DNA of 64,000 nucleotides from Nocardia miyunensis NBRC 108239 (GCF_001613065.1 NZ_BDBQ01000009.1:62001-126000), one strand, 5' to 3'. Numbered from the stretch's first letter, positions 34,500 to 42,954 are shown. The notes: generated by a model from the sequence alone, not told the origin. Made by a program: numbers and translations.

Positions 34500-34988
34500 T
34501 CAGATGCGGGTCAGCTCGAACAGCCGAAAAGGGCGTTCGGGGACCATATTCTGCTCCATCACGTACCCGGGCCAGCGCTCGATTGCGCGCTCCCAGGCCC
34601 ACTTTCGCTCCGTGCCGCTCAGGCGCCGGACGCGAACCTTGAAACGTTCTCCGCGACTGTGCACCTCGGCGTGATCGGCGGCATCGAGGTTGGCCGACCA
34701 CGAAGGATGCTGCGGCCGACCCCAATTGGAGCCGACCAGCAGGATGTCGTCCGGTCCCTCGGGCACGTACAGCAGCGAGACCGTGCGCGGCACACCGGAT
34801 TTGCGGCCGAGGACGGTGAGCTCGAGCGAGGGCAGACCGGCCACGTCCAGTACCCCGTGCCGCCCCCGGCTGATCCGGCGGACGAGGCGCTCCAGCGCAA
34901 TGACCAAGGGCGCGATACGCATCACGATCCGGCGACGCCCCAGCGCGCGACCGACAGCGGGTAGCGGGTTCCTCAGCAGGCGATTCAC
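34500..34988 (-). CDS. F420-dependent nitroreductase-like (Ddn/Rv1155-type) protein
   Basis: 162 residues. The conserved core LPSLELTVLGRKSGVPRTVS, LLVGSNWGRPQHPSWSANLD and the RWPGYV ending match the deazaflavin-dependent nitroreductase group of mycobacteria, which uses F420H2. GTG 34986-34988 is chosen because GGAGGG lies 5 nt upstream; a TTG twelve codons earlier is unlikely. It probably acts at the membrane on quinones or aromatic compounds. Confidence 0.85.
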   Translation of the reverse strand: MNRLLRNPLPAVGRALGRRRIVMRIAPLVIALERLVRRISRGRHGVLDVAGLPSLELTVLGRKSGVPRTVSLLYVPEGPDDILLVGSNWGRPQHPSWSANLDAADHAEVHSRGERFKVRVRRLSGTERKWAWERAIERWPGYVMEQNMVPERPFRLFELTRI

Positions 34989-35072
34989 CGTATCCCTCCG
35001 TAATGTCGCAGCAATCTCGCGCAATGTAACGGGTTACAGGCCCCGTTTATTCCGCCACGATTGTGGCGACCG

Positions 35073-35906
35073 TCATGTGTCGGTGAGGAATTCGGCCATC
35101 GCGCCCGCTACGGCGGCGGGTTGGTCGATCATGGACAGCACGTAGGCGTCGTCGATCTCCCTCAACCGCCCCTTGGGCAGCAAATCCGCCAGCCGGGAGC
35201 CGTGCTCACGCGGCATGACCTTGCCCGCCGAAGACCACAGCACCAGCGCCTCACCGCCGAAATCGCGCAGCGCCTCGGTATCGGCGATCAACTGCGCCCG
35301 CGGCGGCAGTGATTTTCCGTATTTGCGCACATCACGCCGGACTCCGGCATCACGCAGACCCGGTTCGGTCCAGCCGCGCACCAGATCGTCGGGCAGGGGA
35401 TGCCGAGCCATCCAGCCCAGCATCACCGGCAGCCGCCGCAGCGCGGGGATACGCAACTGACGCAGGGCCAGCGTGAGGCCGCCCGGGGCGTAGACCGCGA
35501 CGACGGTCATCTTGCCCGGCAGGCCGGGTGGGAAGTTGTCGAACGCCTCACACGGCATGACGATCAGGCGGGCAACCCGCTCATCCAGGCCGTACGCGGT
35601 GAGGAACAGCCCGCCGCCCCAGTCGGTGTGCACCAGGGTCACGCCGTGCAGGTCCAGCGCCTCGAGCAGATCGGCGAGCACCTGATTCAGGCCACGCATG
35701 CTCAGATCCGCATCCGCGCGCATGGGCTCGGGATGGGCGCCCAGCGGCAGCGTCGGCCGGATGTACCGGAACCCCTCGGGCAACAGCGGCATCACCCGGT
35801 CCCACTGCGTGTGGTTCATCAGCAACCCGTGCAGCAGCACGACCGGTGGACCCTCCCCCTGTTCGACATAGTGCACCCGGCCCGCGGCGATCTCGACGAC
35901 TGGCAT
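35073..35906 (-). CDS. Alpha/beta hydrolase with Asp nucleophile, His replaced
   Basis: 277 residues of epoxide-hydrolase/haloalkane-dehalogenase type: HGLLMNHTQW oxyanion loop and nucleophile elbow HTDWGGG (Asp95). At the usual catalytic His the sequence reads DDAYVLSMIDQP, with Tyr255 in its place. Such a protein may be non-hydrolytic or use a different mechanism. The target of its divergent TetR at 35965 is almost certainly this gene, given the palindromes between them. Confidence 0.75.
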   Translation of the reverse strand: MPVVEIAAGRVHYVEQGEGPPVVLLHGLLMNHTQWDRVMPLLPEGFRYIRPTLPLGAHPEPMRADADLSMRGLNQVLADLLEALDLHGVTLVHTDWGGGLFLTAYGLDERVARLIVMPCEAFDNFPPGLPGKMTVVAVYAPGGLTLALRQLRIPALRRLPVMLGWMARHPLPDDLVRGWTEPGLRDAGVRRDVRKYGKSLPPRAQLIADTEALRDFGGEALVLWSSAGKVMPREHGSRLADLLPKGRLREIDDAYVLSMIDQPAAVAGAMAEFLTDT

Positions 35907-35923
35907 CCGAACCGATCCCTTCG

Positions 35924-35955
35924 CTAGAACAGTTGCTCTAGAGCATGTGTTCTAG
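35924..35955. promoter_or_regulatory. Overlapping double operator of the TetR at 35965
   Basis: Two 18-bp imperfect palindromes, CTAGAACAGTTGCTCTAG (35924-35941) and CTAGAGCATGTGTTCTAG (35938-35955), share CTAG at the centre and are arranged about one dyad at 35939/35940. Such overlap suits a QacR/LmrA-like repressor binding as two dimers. Confidence 0.75.
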
Positions 35956-35964
35956 TGTGGTGGT

Positions 35965-36570
35965 ATGGCGGAGAACATGTCAACCAGCACCCGCGCGCGA
36001 ATCGTCACCGCCGCGACCGAGCTGATGCGTCGTCAGGGGTACGGCGCGACCACCGTCAAGGAGCTCACCGTCGCGGCCGGTGCGCCGATCGGATCGCTGT
36101 ACCACCACTTCCCGGAGGGCAAACAGCAGGTCGCCGCGGAGGCGCTGCGCACCAGCGGCGCGGCCTACATCCAGCTGCTGCCGCTGCTGATGGATCCCTA
36201 CGACGACCTGCGCGAGGCGGTCCCGGCCGCATTCGCTGCCGCGGCAGCCGATATGGAACAGTCCGGATGGATGAACATGTGCCCGGTCGGGACCGTCGCC
36301 GGGGAGATCGCCGACAGCCGGCCCGCGCTGCGGGAGGTGGCCGCGGAGGTCGTCGAATCGTGGATCGAGCAGGGTACCGACTACCTCGTCGGCCGCGGCC
36401 TGCGCCGCGATCCGGCACGCGCGCTGATGCTGGCGATGCTGGGCGCGCTCGAGGGAGCGTTCATCCTGAGCCGGACCCTCCGCTCCCCCGAACCGCTGCA
36501 CGCGGCCGGTCGAGCCATGGCCGCTCAGCTCGAAATCGCCCTGCGAACCGATGACGCCGCGCCTGCCTGA
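35965..36570 (+). CDS. TetR-family regulator, LmrA/YxaF-like
   Basis: 201 residues with HTH VKELTVAAGAPIGSLYHHFP at about 31-50. The long C-terminal ligand domain (MNMCPVGTVAGEIADSRPAL) fits the LmrA/YxaF group. Two starts are possible: ATG 35965, and ATG 35977 with GGAG just upstream. It should repress the divergent alpha/beta hydrolase and itself via the double operator. Confidence 0.85.
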   Translation: MAENMSTSTRARIVTAATELMRRQGYGATTVKELTVAAGAPIGSLYHHFPEGKQQVAAEALRTSGAAYIQLLPLLMDPYDDLREAVPAAFAAAAADMEQSGWMNMCPVGTVAGEIADSRPALREVAAEVVESWIEQGTDYLVGRGLRRDPARALMLAMLGALEGAFILSRTLRSPEPLHAAGRAMAAQLEIALRTDDAAPA

Positions 36571-36592
36571 ACACAACAGGCCAGACGCCCGG

Positions 36593-38653
36593 TCAGGCGA
36601 TGGTGAATTCCGCTGATGTGCCGATGAACCGCGTGTTGTGGCCGGTGGCGTCGCGGCGGTCGCCGGTGTAGCGGATGCGGTAGCGGCCCGGGCGGGTTCC
36701 GGTGGGGACGGTCCATTGGATGCGCACGATCGAGGCGGCGGGCTGGCCGTCCGGACGCCGCCAGTGCAGCTCGGTGCACCAGTCGTTGTCGTCCTGAATT
36801 CGTTGCCAGTCCCGGCCGTTCGCGCGCTCGACCTCGAAATAGGTTCCGCCGGTGTGGAAGTCGTTGTTCGGATGCGCGCCACAGAATTCGGCCGTGATCG
36901 TCTGTCCCGCAACGCCGTTCGACGGCTGAGTGAGCACGTCACCGAAGACGCGCCCGGCGACGGGCAGGTCCGGCGGGACCGGCGGCAGCAGATTCGGCTG
37001 CGGTCCGGAGGTCCAGTCCAGCGGTGCGGGGCCACGGCCGAGGTCGGTGCGCGCGGCCAGAGCCCGTGCCAGCCGGTCGAATTCCTGCATGTAGGCCGGG
37101 AGCGTCCAGCGGCCGAACTGGGTCTCCCCGCCCTCGTACTGCTGGGAGACGTACTCCTCGGGCGTGGTCACGTACTGGCTGTAGCCGTTGGCGTACCCCT
37201 GCATGAGCACGTGTTCGAGCGGCACGCCGAGCGCATGTGCGACCAGACGCCGGATCCGCAGTCCGGCCACGACGGTGTATTCCGCTGGGCCGCAGGCCAA
37301 TACCAGATCACCGATGCGCATGATCTGGATCATCAGCACCTGCGGATTCCACGGGCGCGGCGGCAGGATGCCCAGCGGGGCGGCGATCAGCTTGGGCGCC
37401 TGGGCATCTCGCATCCACTGTTCGATCGGAGCGTCGATGCCGCCGAGTGCGGCGACCATCGGATTGGTGTCGCCCTCCCGCAGGAACGACAGCTGACTGT
37501 TCCAGTTGTCCTCCTCACTCGTCGCCATCGCGCCCGCGCCCATCATGGCCGGTGCGGTGCGGGCGGGTTTGCCGTCGGGGGTGTACGAACCGTCGATGGC
37601 GACATCGGCCATGTTCACGTAGTGCGCGACCGCGTCGACTCCGCCGCGGCTCATGGGGCGCGCGACGGCGAAGGCGGCGCGGCCGGCCCGATACTGCCGC
37701 TCGCCGATGATCGTGCAGTTGAGCCGGTTGTTCTCGGTCGGCCCGGACGGGTGCATCGGGACGCAGTTCAGATTGGGCGTCATATCGCCCGCGTTGGTCT
37801 GCGCGAACGCCGCGAGGAAGTCCGGCCGGCCGTCGCCGTGGCGCACACCCATCTCGTCGTGTTCCCAGCGGTAGCTGGCATAGCCCTTGTTGTCGGTGGA
37901 GATGAGCGTATTGCGGTCGGTCAGCGAGGTGCCGTGGGTGGCGAACCAGGTGATCGCCCCGACGTCCCGGCCGCCCTGACGCAGCCGCAGCACCGTCACC
38001 GCGGGGTCGATGGCATCGGGGAACACGGCCTTGTCCGGCGGCGGGTCGAGTTCGAAGGCGACCCGGGAGCGGTTGGCGCTGGCATCGTGCAGTTCCCTGT
38101 GCCCGAGCATGATCGTCCCGGGCGCCAGATGATCGTGGGCCTGCCCGATCGCGGTGACGATCCCGTTCACCTCGGCCTCGAACGAGTTCTGCTGAAACCC
38201 GTACGCGGCAAGGGAATACGCGTATTCGCGGGCGGTCCCGCCGCACGAATTGTGATTGTGCGTGGCGTTGATGTTCACGTTGCGTTCGGTATACAGATTC
38301 CCGAATCGCCGTGCCAGCCGATGCAGCACCTCGAGGTGCACCGACTGGAACAGACACGCGTTGTCGGCGGTGATGAAGACGACGCGATCCCCGCTGACCC
38401 GGTCCACGATGACGTAGGCGCGCGCCCAGCACCGCGAGAGCAGTCCGGTGGCGACCTGATCGGCCTCGGAGTAGCCCATCATGCCCTGCCCCGCGGGCGC
38501 GCCCGTGATATCGCCGATCCCGCATCCGATCAGGTATCCCTGGCCGTCCGCCTGGTGCCGCGGCGGCTGCGCGCCCGCGGGATTCGCCGCGGACATACCG
38601 GCCACCGCCGCGGCCGCCGTACCGGCCAGCACCGATCGACGCGAAACCGTCAC
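36593..38653 (-). CDS. Secreted neutral/alkaline ceramidase
   Basis: 686 residues. The Tat-type signal VTVSRRSVLAGTAAAAVAGM precedes a PF04734-type enzyme: HNHNSCGGTARE (His132/His134 zinc ligands), His240 (FATHGTSL), and FAQTNAGDMTPNLN at about 283-296. It should cleave ceramides to sphingosine and fatty acid outside the cell. In Pseudomonas ceramidase the nucleophile is a Ser in this GD-SPN position; here Thr292 stands there. GTG 38651-38653 is chosen because AGGAG lies 6 nt upstream. The C-terminal Ig-like domain has the usual Cys pair. Confidence 0.88.
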   Translation of the reverse strand: MTVSRRSVLAGTAAAAVAGMSAANPAGAQPPRHQADGQGYLIGCGIGDITGAPAGQGMMGYSEADQVATGLLSRCWARAYVIVDRVSGDRVVFITADNACLFQSVHLEVLHRLARRFGNLYTERNVNINATHNHNSCGGTAREYAYSLAAYGFQQNSFEAEVNGIVTAIGQAHDHLAPGTIMLGHRELHDASANRSRVAFELDPPPDKAVFPDAIDPAVTVLRLRQGGRDVGAITWFATHGTSLTDRNTLISTDNKGYASYRWEHDEMGVRHGDGRPDFLAAFAQTNAGDMTPNLNCVPMHPSGPTENNRLNCTIIGERQYRAGRAAFAVARPMSRGGVDAVAHYVNMADVAIDGSYTPDGKPARTAPAMMGAGAMATSEEDNWNSQLSFLREGDTNPMVAALGGIDAPIEQWMRDAQAPKLIAAPLGILPPRPWNPQVLMIQIMRIGDLVLACGPAEYTVVAGLRIRRLVAHALGVPLEHVLMQGYANGYSQYVTTPEEYVSQQYEGGETQFGRWTLPAYMQEFDRLARALAARTDLGRGPAPLDWTSGPQPNLLPPVPPDLPVAGRVFGDVLTQPSNGVAGQTITAEFCGAHPNNDFHTGGTYFEVERANGRDWQRIQDDNDWCTELHWRRPDGQPAASIVRIQWTVPTGTRPGRYRIRYTGDRRDATGHNTRFIGTSAEFTIA

Positions 38654-38857
38654 CGAGGGCTCCTTCGTGTCGTGACGCGCGGAGGTGACGCCCGACCGGG
38701 TCCGGGCGGCACTGTGCTGCACACCATGCCGTATTCCTGTTCGGCGCAGCGTACTGGTCAATTGTCCAGTACGCCAGCCCGCGCGTACATCATCTCGGGA
38801 ATACCCCGGGCAGACCACCAGGCGCACCGAAACGTCAACGCTGGCATACGCATGGCA

Positions 38858-38896
38858 AACGCCCGGCGAGATCGAATCAACGATCTGCCGGGCGTT
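38858..38896 (-). terminator. Terminator of the 31-codon gene
   Basis: AACGCCCGGC-GAGATCG (38858-38874) pairs with CGATCTGCCGGGCGTT (38881-38896) with one bulged base and a 6-nt loop; on the minus strand TTTGCC follows. It lies 51 bp past the small ORF's stop. Confidence 0.72.
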
Positions 38897-38946
38897 CGTC
38901 GACCGGTGTCGGCTCACGGAACACCGGCGGTTCTGGTCGGGATGGT

Positions 38947-39042
38947 TCAGATGTTGCCCGCGAAGGTGGCCGCGCTGCCGAGGATGCCGGCGGCGGCGCT
39001 ACCAGTGGCGCTGAGTCCGGCGATGATGAGAGCGAGAAGCAT
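38947..39042 (-). CDS. 31-residue hydrophobic peptide, unknown
   Basis: Starts MLLALIIAGLSATGSAAAGI and ends in TFAGNI-stop: Ala/Gly/Leu-rich, one likely membrane helix, uncharged. Every element of a real gene is present: promoter TTGTCA-N17-TACTTT about 50 bp upstream, AAAGG 8 nt before the ATG, and a strong terminator 51 bp after. No known family is recognised. Candidates are a toxin of a type I-like system, a channel-forming cell-wall peptide, or a secreted signal, but none can be assigned from sequence. It is too short for usual gene calling. Confidence 0.6.
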   Translation of the reverse strand: MLLALIIAGLSATGSAAAGILGSAATFAGNI

Positions 39043-39076
39043 TGGGAAGACCTTTCGATGATCCGGAGATAACCGA

Positions 39077-39121
39077 AAAGTACAGCCGCGCAAGTGGAGT
39101 GACAATGGTTGTAACTCCACT
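39077..39121 (-). promoter_or_regulatory. Promoter and inverted repeat of the 31-codon gene
   Basis: Minus strand -35 TTGTCA (39105-39100) and -10 TACTTT (39082-39077), 17 nt apart. AGTGGAGT (39093-39100) and ACTCCACT (39114-39121) form an inverted repeat around the -35, a likely operator. Confidence 0.72.
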
Positions 39122-39186
39122 CTGCCCAAACTCTACGTCGCTTGACAGTTGGTTCACAGCAAATGTGTGATCCGGGTCCCACGGTC

Positions 39187-39868
39187 TCAGGCGATCTCGC
39201 TGGTCAGCGGGAGATCGGTCACCGAACCGCCGACGTGCAGAGTGAACGAGCCCGGCTCCCACACCCCATCCCCGCTCGGTCCAGTGCTCGAACGCTCGCC
39301 GCGGCAGCTCGATCTCGACCCGCCGGGATCCGCCCGCGTCGAGGGTGACCGCGTCGAATGCCGCCAGCCAGCGCACCGGCCGGTCGAGGGTGCTGTGCGG
39401 CCGCGAAAGGTAAGCCTGCACAACGTATTTGCCGGACCGGTCACCGGTGTTGCGGACCGTGACGGTCGCGGTACGACCGGACACCTCGAGATCACTCAGT
39501 TCCCAGGTCGTATAGCCCAGGCCGTGCCCGAACGGGTACGCGGGCTCGACACCGGACCGCAGCCACGCGCGGTAGCCGATGTGCACACCCTCCGCGTAGG
39601 TCAGCGTGCCGCCGGAGTCCGGCGTGGTGTCGAGCACCGGGACGTCGGCCATCGTCACCGGCCAGGTGGTGGGCAACCGGCCGCCCGGTTCGCGCGCGCC
39701 GGTCAGCACGTCGGCGAGCGCGCCGCCGAATTCCTGCCCCGGGAACCAGGACAGCAGGACCGCCGCGACGTCATCGCGCCACGGCATCTCCACGGGCGCA
39801 CCGGAATTCACCACCACGACCGTGCGCGGATTCACCGCCGCGACGGCCGAGACGAGTTCGTCAGCGTT
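39187..39868 (-). pseudogene. Decayed GH3 beta-glucosidase, C-terminal fragment
   Basis: The minus strand encodes the second GH3 domain and Fn3-like tail: NPRTVVVVNSGAPVEMPW, LSWFPGQEFGGALADVLTG, YPFGHGLGYTTW, then the tail. The N-terminal catalytic half is missing. Near 39258-39260 one G too many (in GTGTGGGAGCC) breaks the frame; after it the authentic end WEPGSFTLHVGGSVTDLPLT follows in another frame. The upstream 39870-40164 region contains no usable start of GH3. I call this a degraded remnant; a sequencing error could explain the frameshift but not the missing half. Confidence 0.75.
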
Positions 39869-40138
39869 CCGGTGGCACGGTGCTGGCGGCCGATCTCCTC
39901 GCCGTCGGCGAGATATCGCAGTGCGAGACCGGTCGGATGTAGAAGCGCACGTCGGTGCACCAATGCCAGCCGACCTCACCGCGGCACCGACAGGACCGTC
40001 GCTCGTCACGTCGGCGAATCGTTGTCGGCATCCGATTCTTTCGCCCGGCTACCGCAAGGTGGTAGCCGATCCGTTCCGACGATGGCTGAGCGCTGGTGCG
40101 GACGGCGGGGCCGCGGCACACGCTCGGGAAGGCGAGGG

Positions 40139-40169
40139 TTGACCTTCGGGTTACCCGAGGCTTCATGAT
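40139..40169 (+). promoter_or_regulatory. MerR-type promoter with 19-bp spacer
   Basis: TTGACC (40139-40144) and CATGAT (40164-40169) are 19 bp apart, as in MerR-activated promoters, and the spacer contains TCGGGT-T-ACCCGA (40146-40158). If used, the transcript would begin inside or at the start of the MerR gene. Confidence 0.5.
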
Positions 40170-41286
40170 GACCCGCGTGACCGAATCGGAATTCGAGGAC
40201 GAACCGGGTGAGTTCGTCACGATCGGAGTGTTGGCTCGGGCGAGCGGGCTCACCGCGACGGCGCTGCGGTTCTACGACGACTGTGGACTGCTGCCGCCCG
40301 CGCGGGTGGATTCGTTCACCGGGTATCGGTATTACACGCCGGGACAGCGGGAGCGGGCGGTGACCATTCGCCGGTTGCGGGAGATCGGGATGTCGCTCGA
40401 CGCCGTGGCCACGGTGCTGGCGGGGGATGCCGAGGTCGGCGGTCGGCTGCTCGACGAGCACGTCGCGGGGCTCGAGCGGCGGGCTCGCGAGGCCGCGGCG
40501 GCGGTCGGGGCCATCAAGTACGCATTGCGGGCCGAATCCGAGCCGCGCCTGGTCGTGGTCGGCGGAGCCGAATTCGCCGAGGCGATCGAGCAGGTTCGGT
40601 CGGCGGCCGCACGGGACACCGAGTTCGCGGCGCTCAGCGGGATTCTCGTCGAGGCCGACGGCGATTCGGTGGTGTTGACCGCGACGGATCGATATCGGCT
40701 CAGCACGCGGGCCCTGGTCCCGGTGCATGCGACCGCGCATCCCTGGTCGATGGTGATCGAGGCCGGTGACCTCGCCGCGGCGACCGCCCGGCTGCGCGAA
40801 CGGGAACACATCCCGATCTCCCCCGCCGCCGACGCCCTCGTATTGACCACAACCGAAGAAATCCGCTGTCCGGCAATCGAAGAGGCGTATCCGGACTATC
40901 GGCGCATGCTCGCCGAACTGCCCTCGGCCCGCACCCGCGTGGTGGTGCACCGCGATCTACTCCTCGAAGCCACCGATGAGGCCGGGACGCGAACCCTGCG
41001 CTGCGCGATAGATGCCGACTCGCTGCGAACGTCCACGCGACCGAGCGGTTCGGAACGGCGAATTCCCGCTTCGGTCAACGGAATACCGATCGCACTGGCC
41101 TTCGACCCCGGTACCCTGTCCCCCGCGCTGCGCACGGCCGTCGGCCCGGAGATCATGCTCGACATCGCCGCACCGGACCAGCCGGTCGTCATCCGCTCGG
41201 CCGCCGCCGGAGACCTCACCACCCTCGCCATGCCGACCCGTACGTCGACGCCCGGCACCACAACCGCCCGGAAGGACCATCCGTGA
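40165..41286 (+). CDS. MerR-family regulator fused to a DnaN-like sliding-clamp module
   Basis: 373 residues. The N-terminal MerR HTH (VTIGVLARASGLTATALRFY, GYRYYTPGQRERAV) spans about 16-75 with a dimerisation helix to 125. From about 128 the protein resembles DNA polymerase III beta clamp domains: GGAEFAEAIEQVRSA, the clamp signature ATDRYRLSTRAL (173-184) and a C-terminal LAMPTR (354-359), which match middle and last clamp domains. This would be a cytosolic regulator that reads DNA and perhaps docks on replication proteins. Starts at 40165, 40168 or a leaderless GTG 40177 are all possible. The TPR-like gene overlaps it by 4 bp. Confidence 0.78.
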   Translation: MMTRVTESEFEDEPGEFVTIGVLARASGLTATALRFYDDCGLLPPARVDSFTGYRYYTPGQRERAVTIRRLREIGMSLDAVATVLAGDAEVGGRLLDEHVAGLERRAREAAAAVGAIKYALRAESEPRLVVVGGAEFAEAIEQVRSAAARDTEFAALSGILVEADGDSVVLTATDRYRLSTRALVPVHATAHPWSMVIEAGDLAAATARLREREHIPISPAADALVLTTTEEIRCPAIEEAYPDYRRMLAELPSARTRVVVHRDLLLEATDEAGTRTLRCAIDADSLRTSTRPSGSERRIPASVNGIPIALAFDPGTLSPALRTAVGPEIMLDIAAPDQPVVIRSAAAGDLTTLAMPTRTSTPGTTTARKDHP

Positions 41287-41789
41287 ACAGCACCGCCCAA
41301 CCTGACGACACCATGACCGCGATCACCGTCGCGGTCGGGTACGGCCACAACGGCGACCCCGACACGGCTCGCGACACACTTCTGCGCCTCTGGCACACGA
41401 TGGGCCCACTCGGCGACCCGCTGCACCGCTGCACCCTCGCGCACTACCTGGCCGACCTGTACGACGACGCCGCGCAGGCCCTGATCTGGGACGTCCGGGC
41501 GCTCGACGCGGCCGGTGCGCTCACCGACGAGCGCGCCCGGCGGCATCATCCGGCCCTGCGCGTGCGCGGCTTCTACCCCTCCCTGCACCTGAACCTGGCC
41601 GACAATCTGCGCCGCCTCGGCTCCTTCGAGGCCGCGGATCAGCACCTCGACGCCGCACGCGAATATTTCGACGCGCTCGGCGCGGACCCCTACGGGGACG
41701 GTATCCGAGCCGCCGCCGACGAGGTCGCCGCCGCGGTCCGCGCCCGCTCGACCGAACGCCGGGACAGCGCGCCCGACGGGCGGTCGTGA
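41283..41789 (+). CDS. Tetratricopeptide-like protein
   Basis: 168 residues from GTG 41283 in a GTGA overlap with the MerR gene stop, so translation is coupled. Helical pairs such as DPDTARDTLLRLWHTMGPLG, LHLNLADNLRRLGSFEAADQ and YFDALGADPYGDGIRAAADE look like TPRs. TPRs bind proteins, so it may assist the MerR-clamp protein. The family is often seen as a companion gene in actinomycetes, but I cannot name it. Confidence 0.7.
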   Translation: MNSTAQPDDTMTAITVAVGYGHNGDPDTARDTLLRLWHTMGPLGDPLHRCTLAHYLADLYDDAAQALIWDVRALDAAGALTDERARRHHPALRVRGFYPSLHLNLADNLRRLGSFEAADQHLDAAREYFDALGADPYGDGIRAAADEVAAAVRARSTERRDSAPDGRS

Positions 41790-41797
41790 ACTCCGCC

Positions 41798-41828
41798 GAA
41801 TCACACTCGCTGCCGATCGATGTGATTC
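41798..41828 (+). terminator. Hairpin after TPR gene
   Basis: GAATCACA (41798-41805) pairs with TGTGATTC (41821-41828), 15-nt loop, followed by AAAATCC. A weak terminator, 8 bp past the stop codon. Confidence 0.45.
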
Positions 41829-41863
41829 AAAATCCCTGTACACCAACTCTTTACGGACCATAG

Positions 41864-41892
41864 TTGAATCCGGCGTCAGCTTTGCATACCGT
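41864..41892 (+). promoter_or_regulatory. Candidate promoter of epoxide hydrolase
   Basis: TTGAAT (41864-41869) and TACCGT (41887-41892) lie 17 nt apart, 55 bp upstream of the GTG start. Confidence 0.4.
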
Positions 41893-41946
41893 GTCGAGTA
41901 CCGCGACCGCGGTGCAGGCACTCGGCAGACGAGGTGGGCGCGAGAA

Positions 41947-42882
41947 GTGGGTACACCGAACCCGGTACAGGACTGGACGGCGCTGGGCAGCAGACAGGTC
42001 GCGGTGAACGGGATCGAACTACGGGTCGTCGAACACGGTGAGGGGCCGCTGGTGGTGTTCTGCCACGGCTTCCCCGAACTCGGATTCTCCTGGCGGCACC
42101 AGGTCTTCGCCTTCGCCGAGGCCGGATTCCGCACGCTGACCCCGGATATGCGCGGCTACGGCGGCAGCTCGCGGCCGGATCGGATCGAGGACTACGCCAT
42201 GACCACCCTCTGCGGAGACCTGGTCGGCCTGCTCGACGCGGTCGGCGCGCGGGACGCGATCTTCGTCGGGCACGACTGGGGCGCCTCGGTCGTGTGGCAG
42301 CTGGCGCTGCGGCATCCGGACCGGGTGCGGGCGGTGGCGGGGCTGAGCGTTCCGGTCGCGCCGCGCCCCAAGGCAGCGCCGATCTCGATCTTCCGCTCGC
42401 GACTGGGCGAGAACTTCTACATGTGCTGGTTCCAGGAGCCCGGCGTCGCGGACGCCGTCCTGGCCGCCGACGTGCGGCGCACCCTGCTGCGGGACGAGGT
42501 GGTGACCGTCGAGGACATGTCCGGCGACAGCGCGGACCCGCGGCCGCCGCGGTGGCTGTCGGAGGACGAACTGCGGTATTACGTCGACACGTTCACCGCA
42601 ACCGGTTTCACCGGCGGGCTCAACTACTACCGCAACCTCGACCGCGACTGGGAACTGTCCGCCGATCTGGCCGGGGCGAAGATCACCGCACCCGCCTACT
42701 TCATCGCGGGCGCGGACGACGCGGTGCTGCGCTTCACCCCGCTGGCCAAGATGAACACCGTGCTCACCGACCTGCGCGGCACCCTGCTACTCGACGGCGC
42801 GGGCCACTGGATCCAGCAGGAGCGCCCCGACGAGGTCAGCGCCGCGCTGATCGAATTCGCCCGCGGCGTGCCCGGGAACTGA
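41947..42882 (+). CDS. Epoxide hydrolase (EphA-like alpha/beta hydrolase)
   Basis: 311 residues. Oxyanion motif HGFPE (from His40), nucleophile GHDWGA (Asp110), the cap-domain Tyr region RYYVDTFTATGFTGGLNYYR, and catalytic GHWIQQERP (His287) are all present. The enzyme opens epoxides to diols in the cytosol. GTG 41947 follows GAGAAG-type purines. It precedes the acyl-CoA dehydrogenase at 72 bp on the same strand; co-transcription is possible. Confidence 0.9.
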   Translation: MGTPNPVQDWTALGSRQVAVNGIELRVVEHGEGPLVVFCHGFPELGFSWRHQVFAFAEAGFRTLTPDMRGYGGSSRPDRIEDYAMTTLCGDLVGLLDAVGARDAIFVGHDWGASVVWQLALRHPDRVRAVAGLSVPVAPRPKAAPISIFRSRLGENFYMCWFQEPGVADAVLAADVRRTLLRDEVVTVEDMSGDSADPRPPRWLSEDELRYYVDTFTATGFTGGLNYYRNLDRDWELSADLAGAKITAPAYFIAGADDAVLRFTPLAKMNTVLTDLRGTLLLDGAGHWIQQERPDEVSAALIEFARGVPGN

Positions 42883-42954
42883 TCCCGGACGCCGAACTAC
42901 AGTTGATTTCACTCCGATGCCGCAGTGCTGCGGCACGCATCGATGGGAGACCCG

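Noticed and set aside
36638..39061. Plus-strand open frame of 807 codons
   Set aside because: Antisense to the ceramidase gene; no recognisable domain and biased composition.
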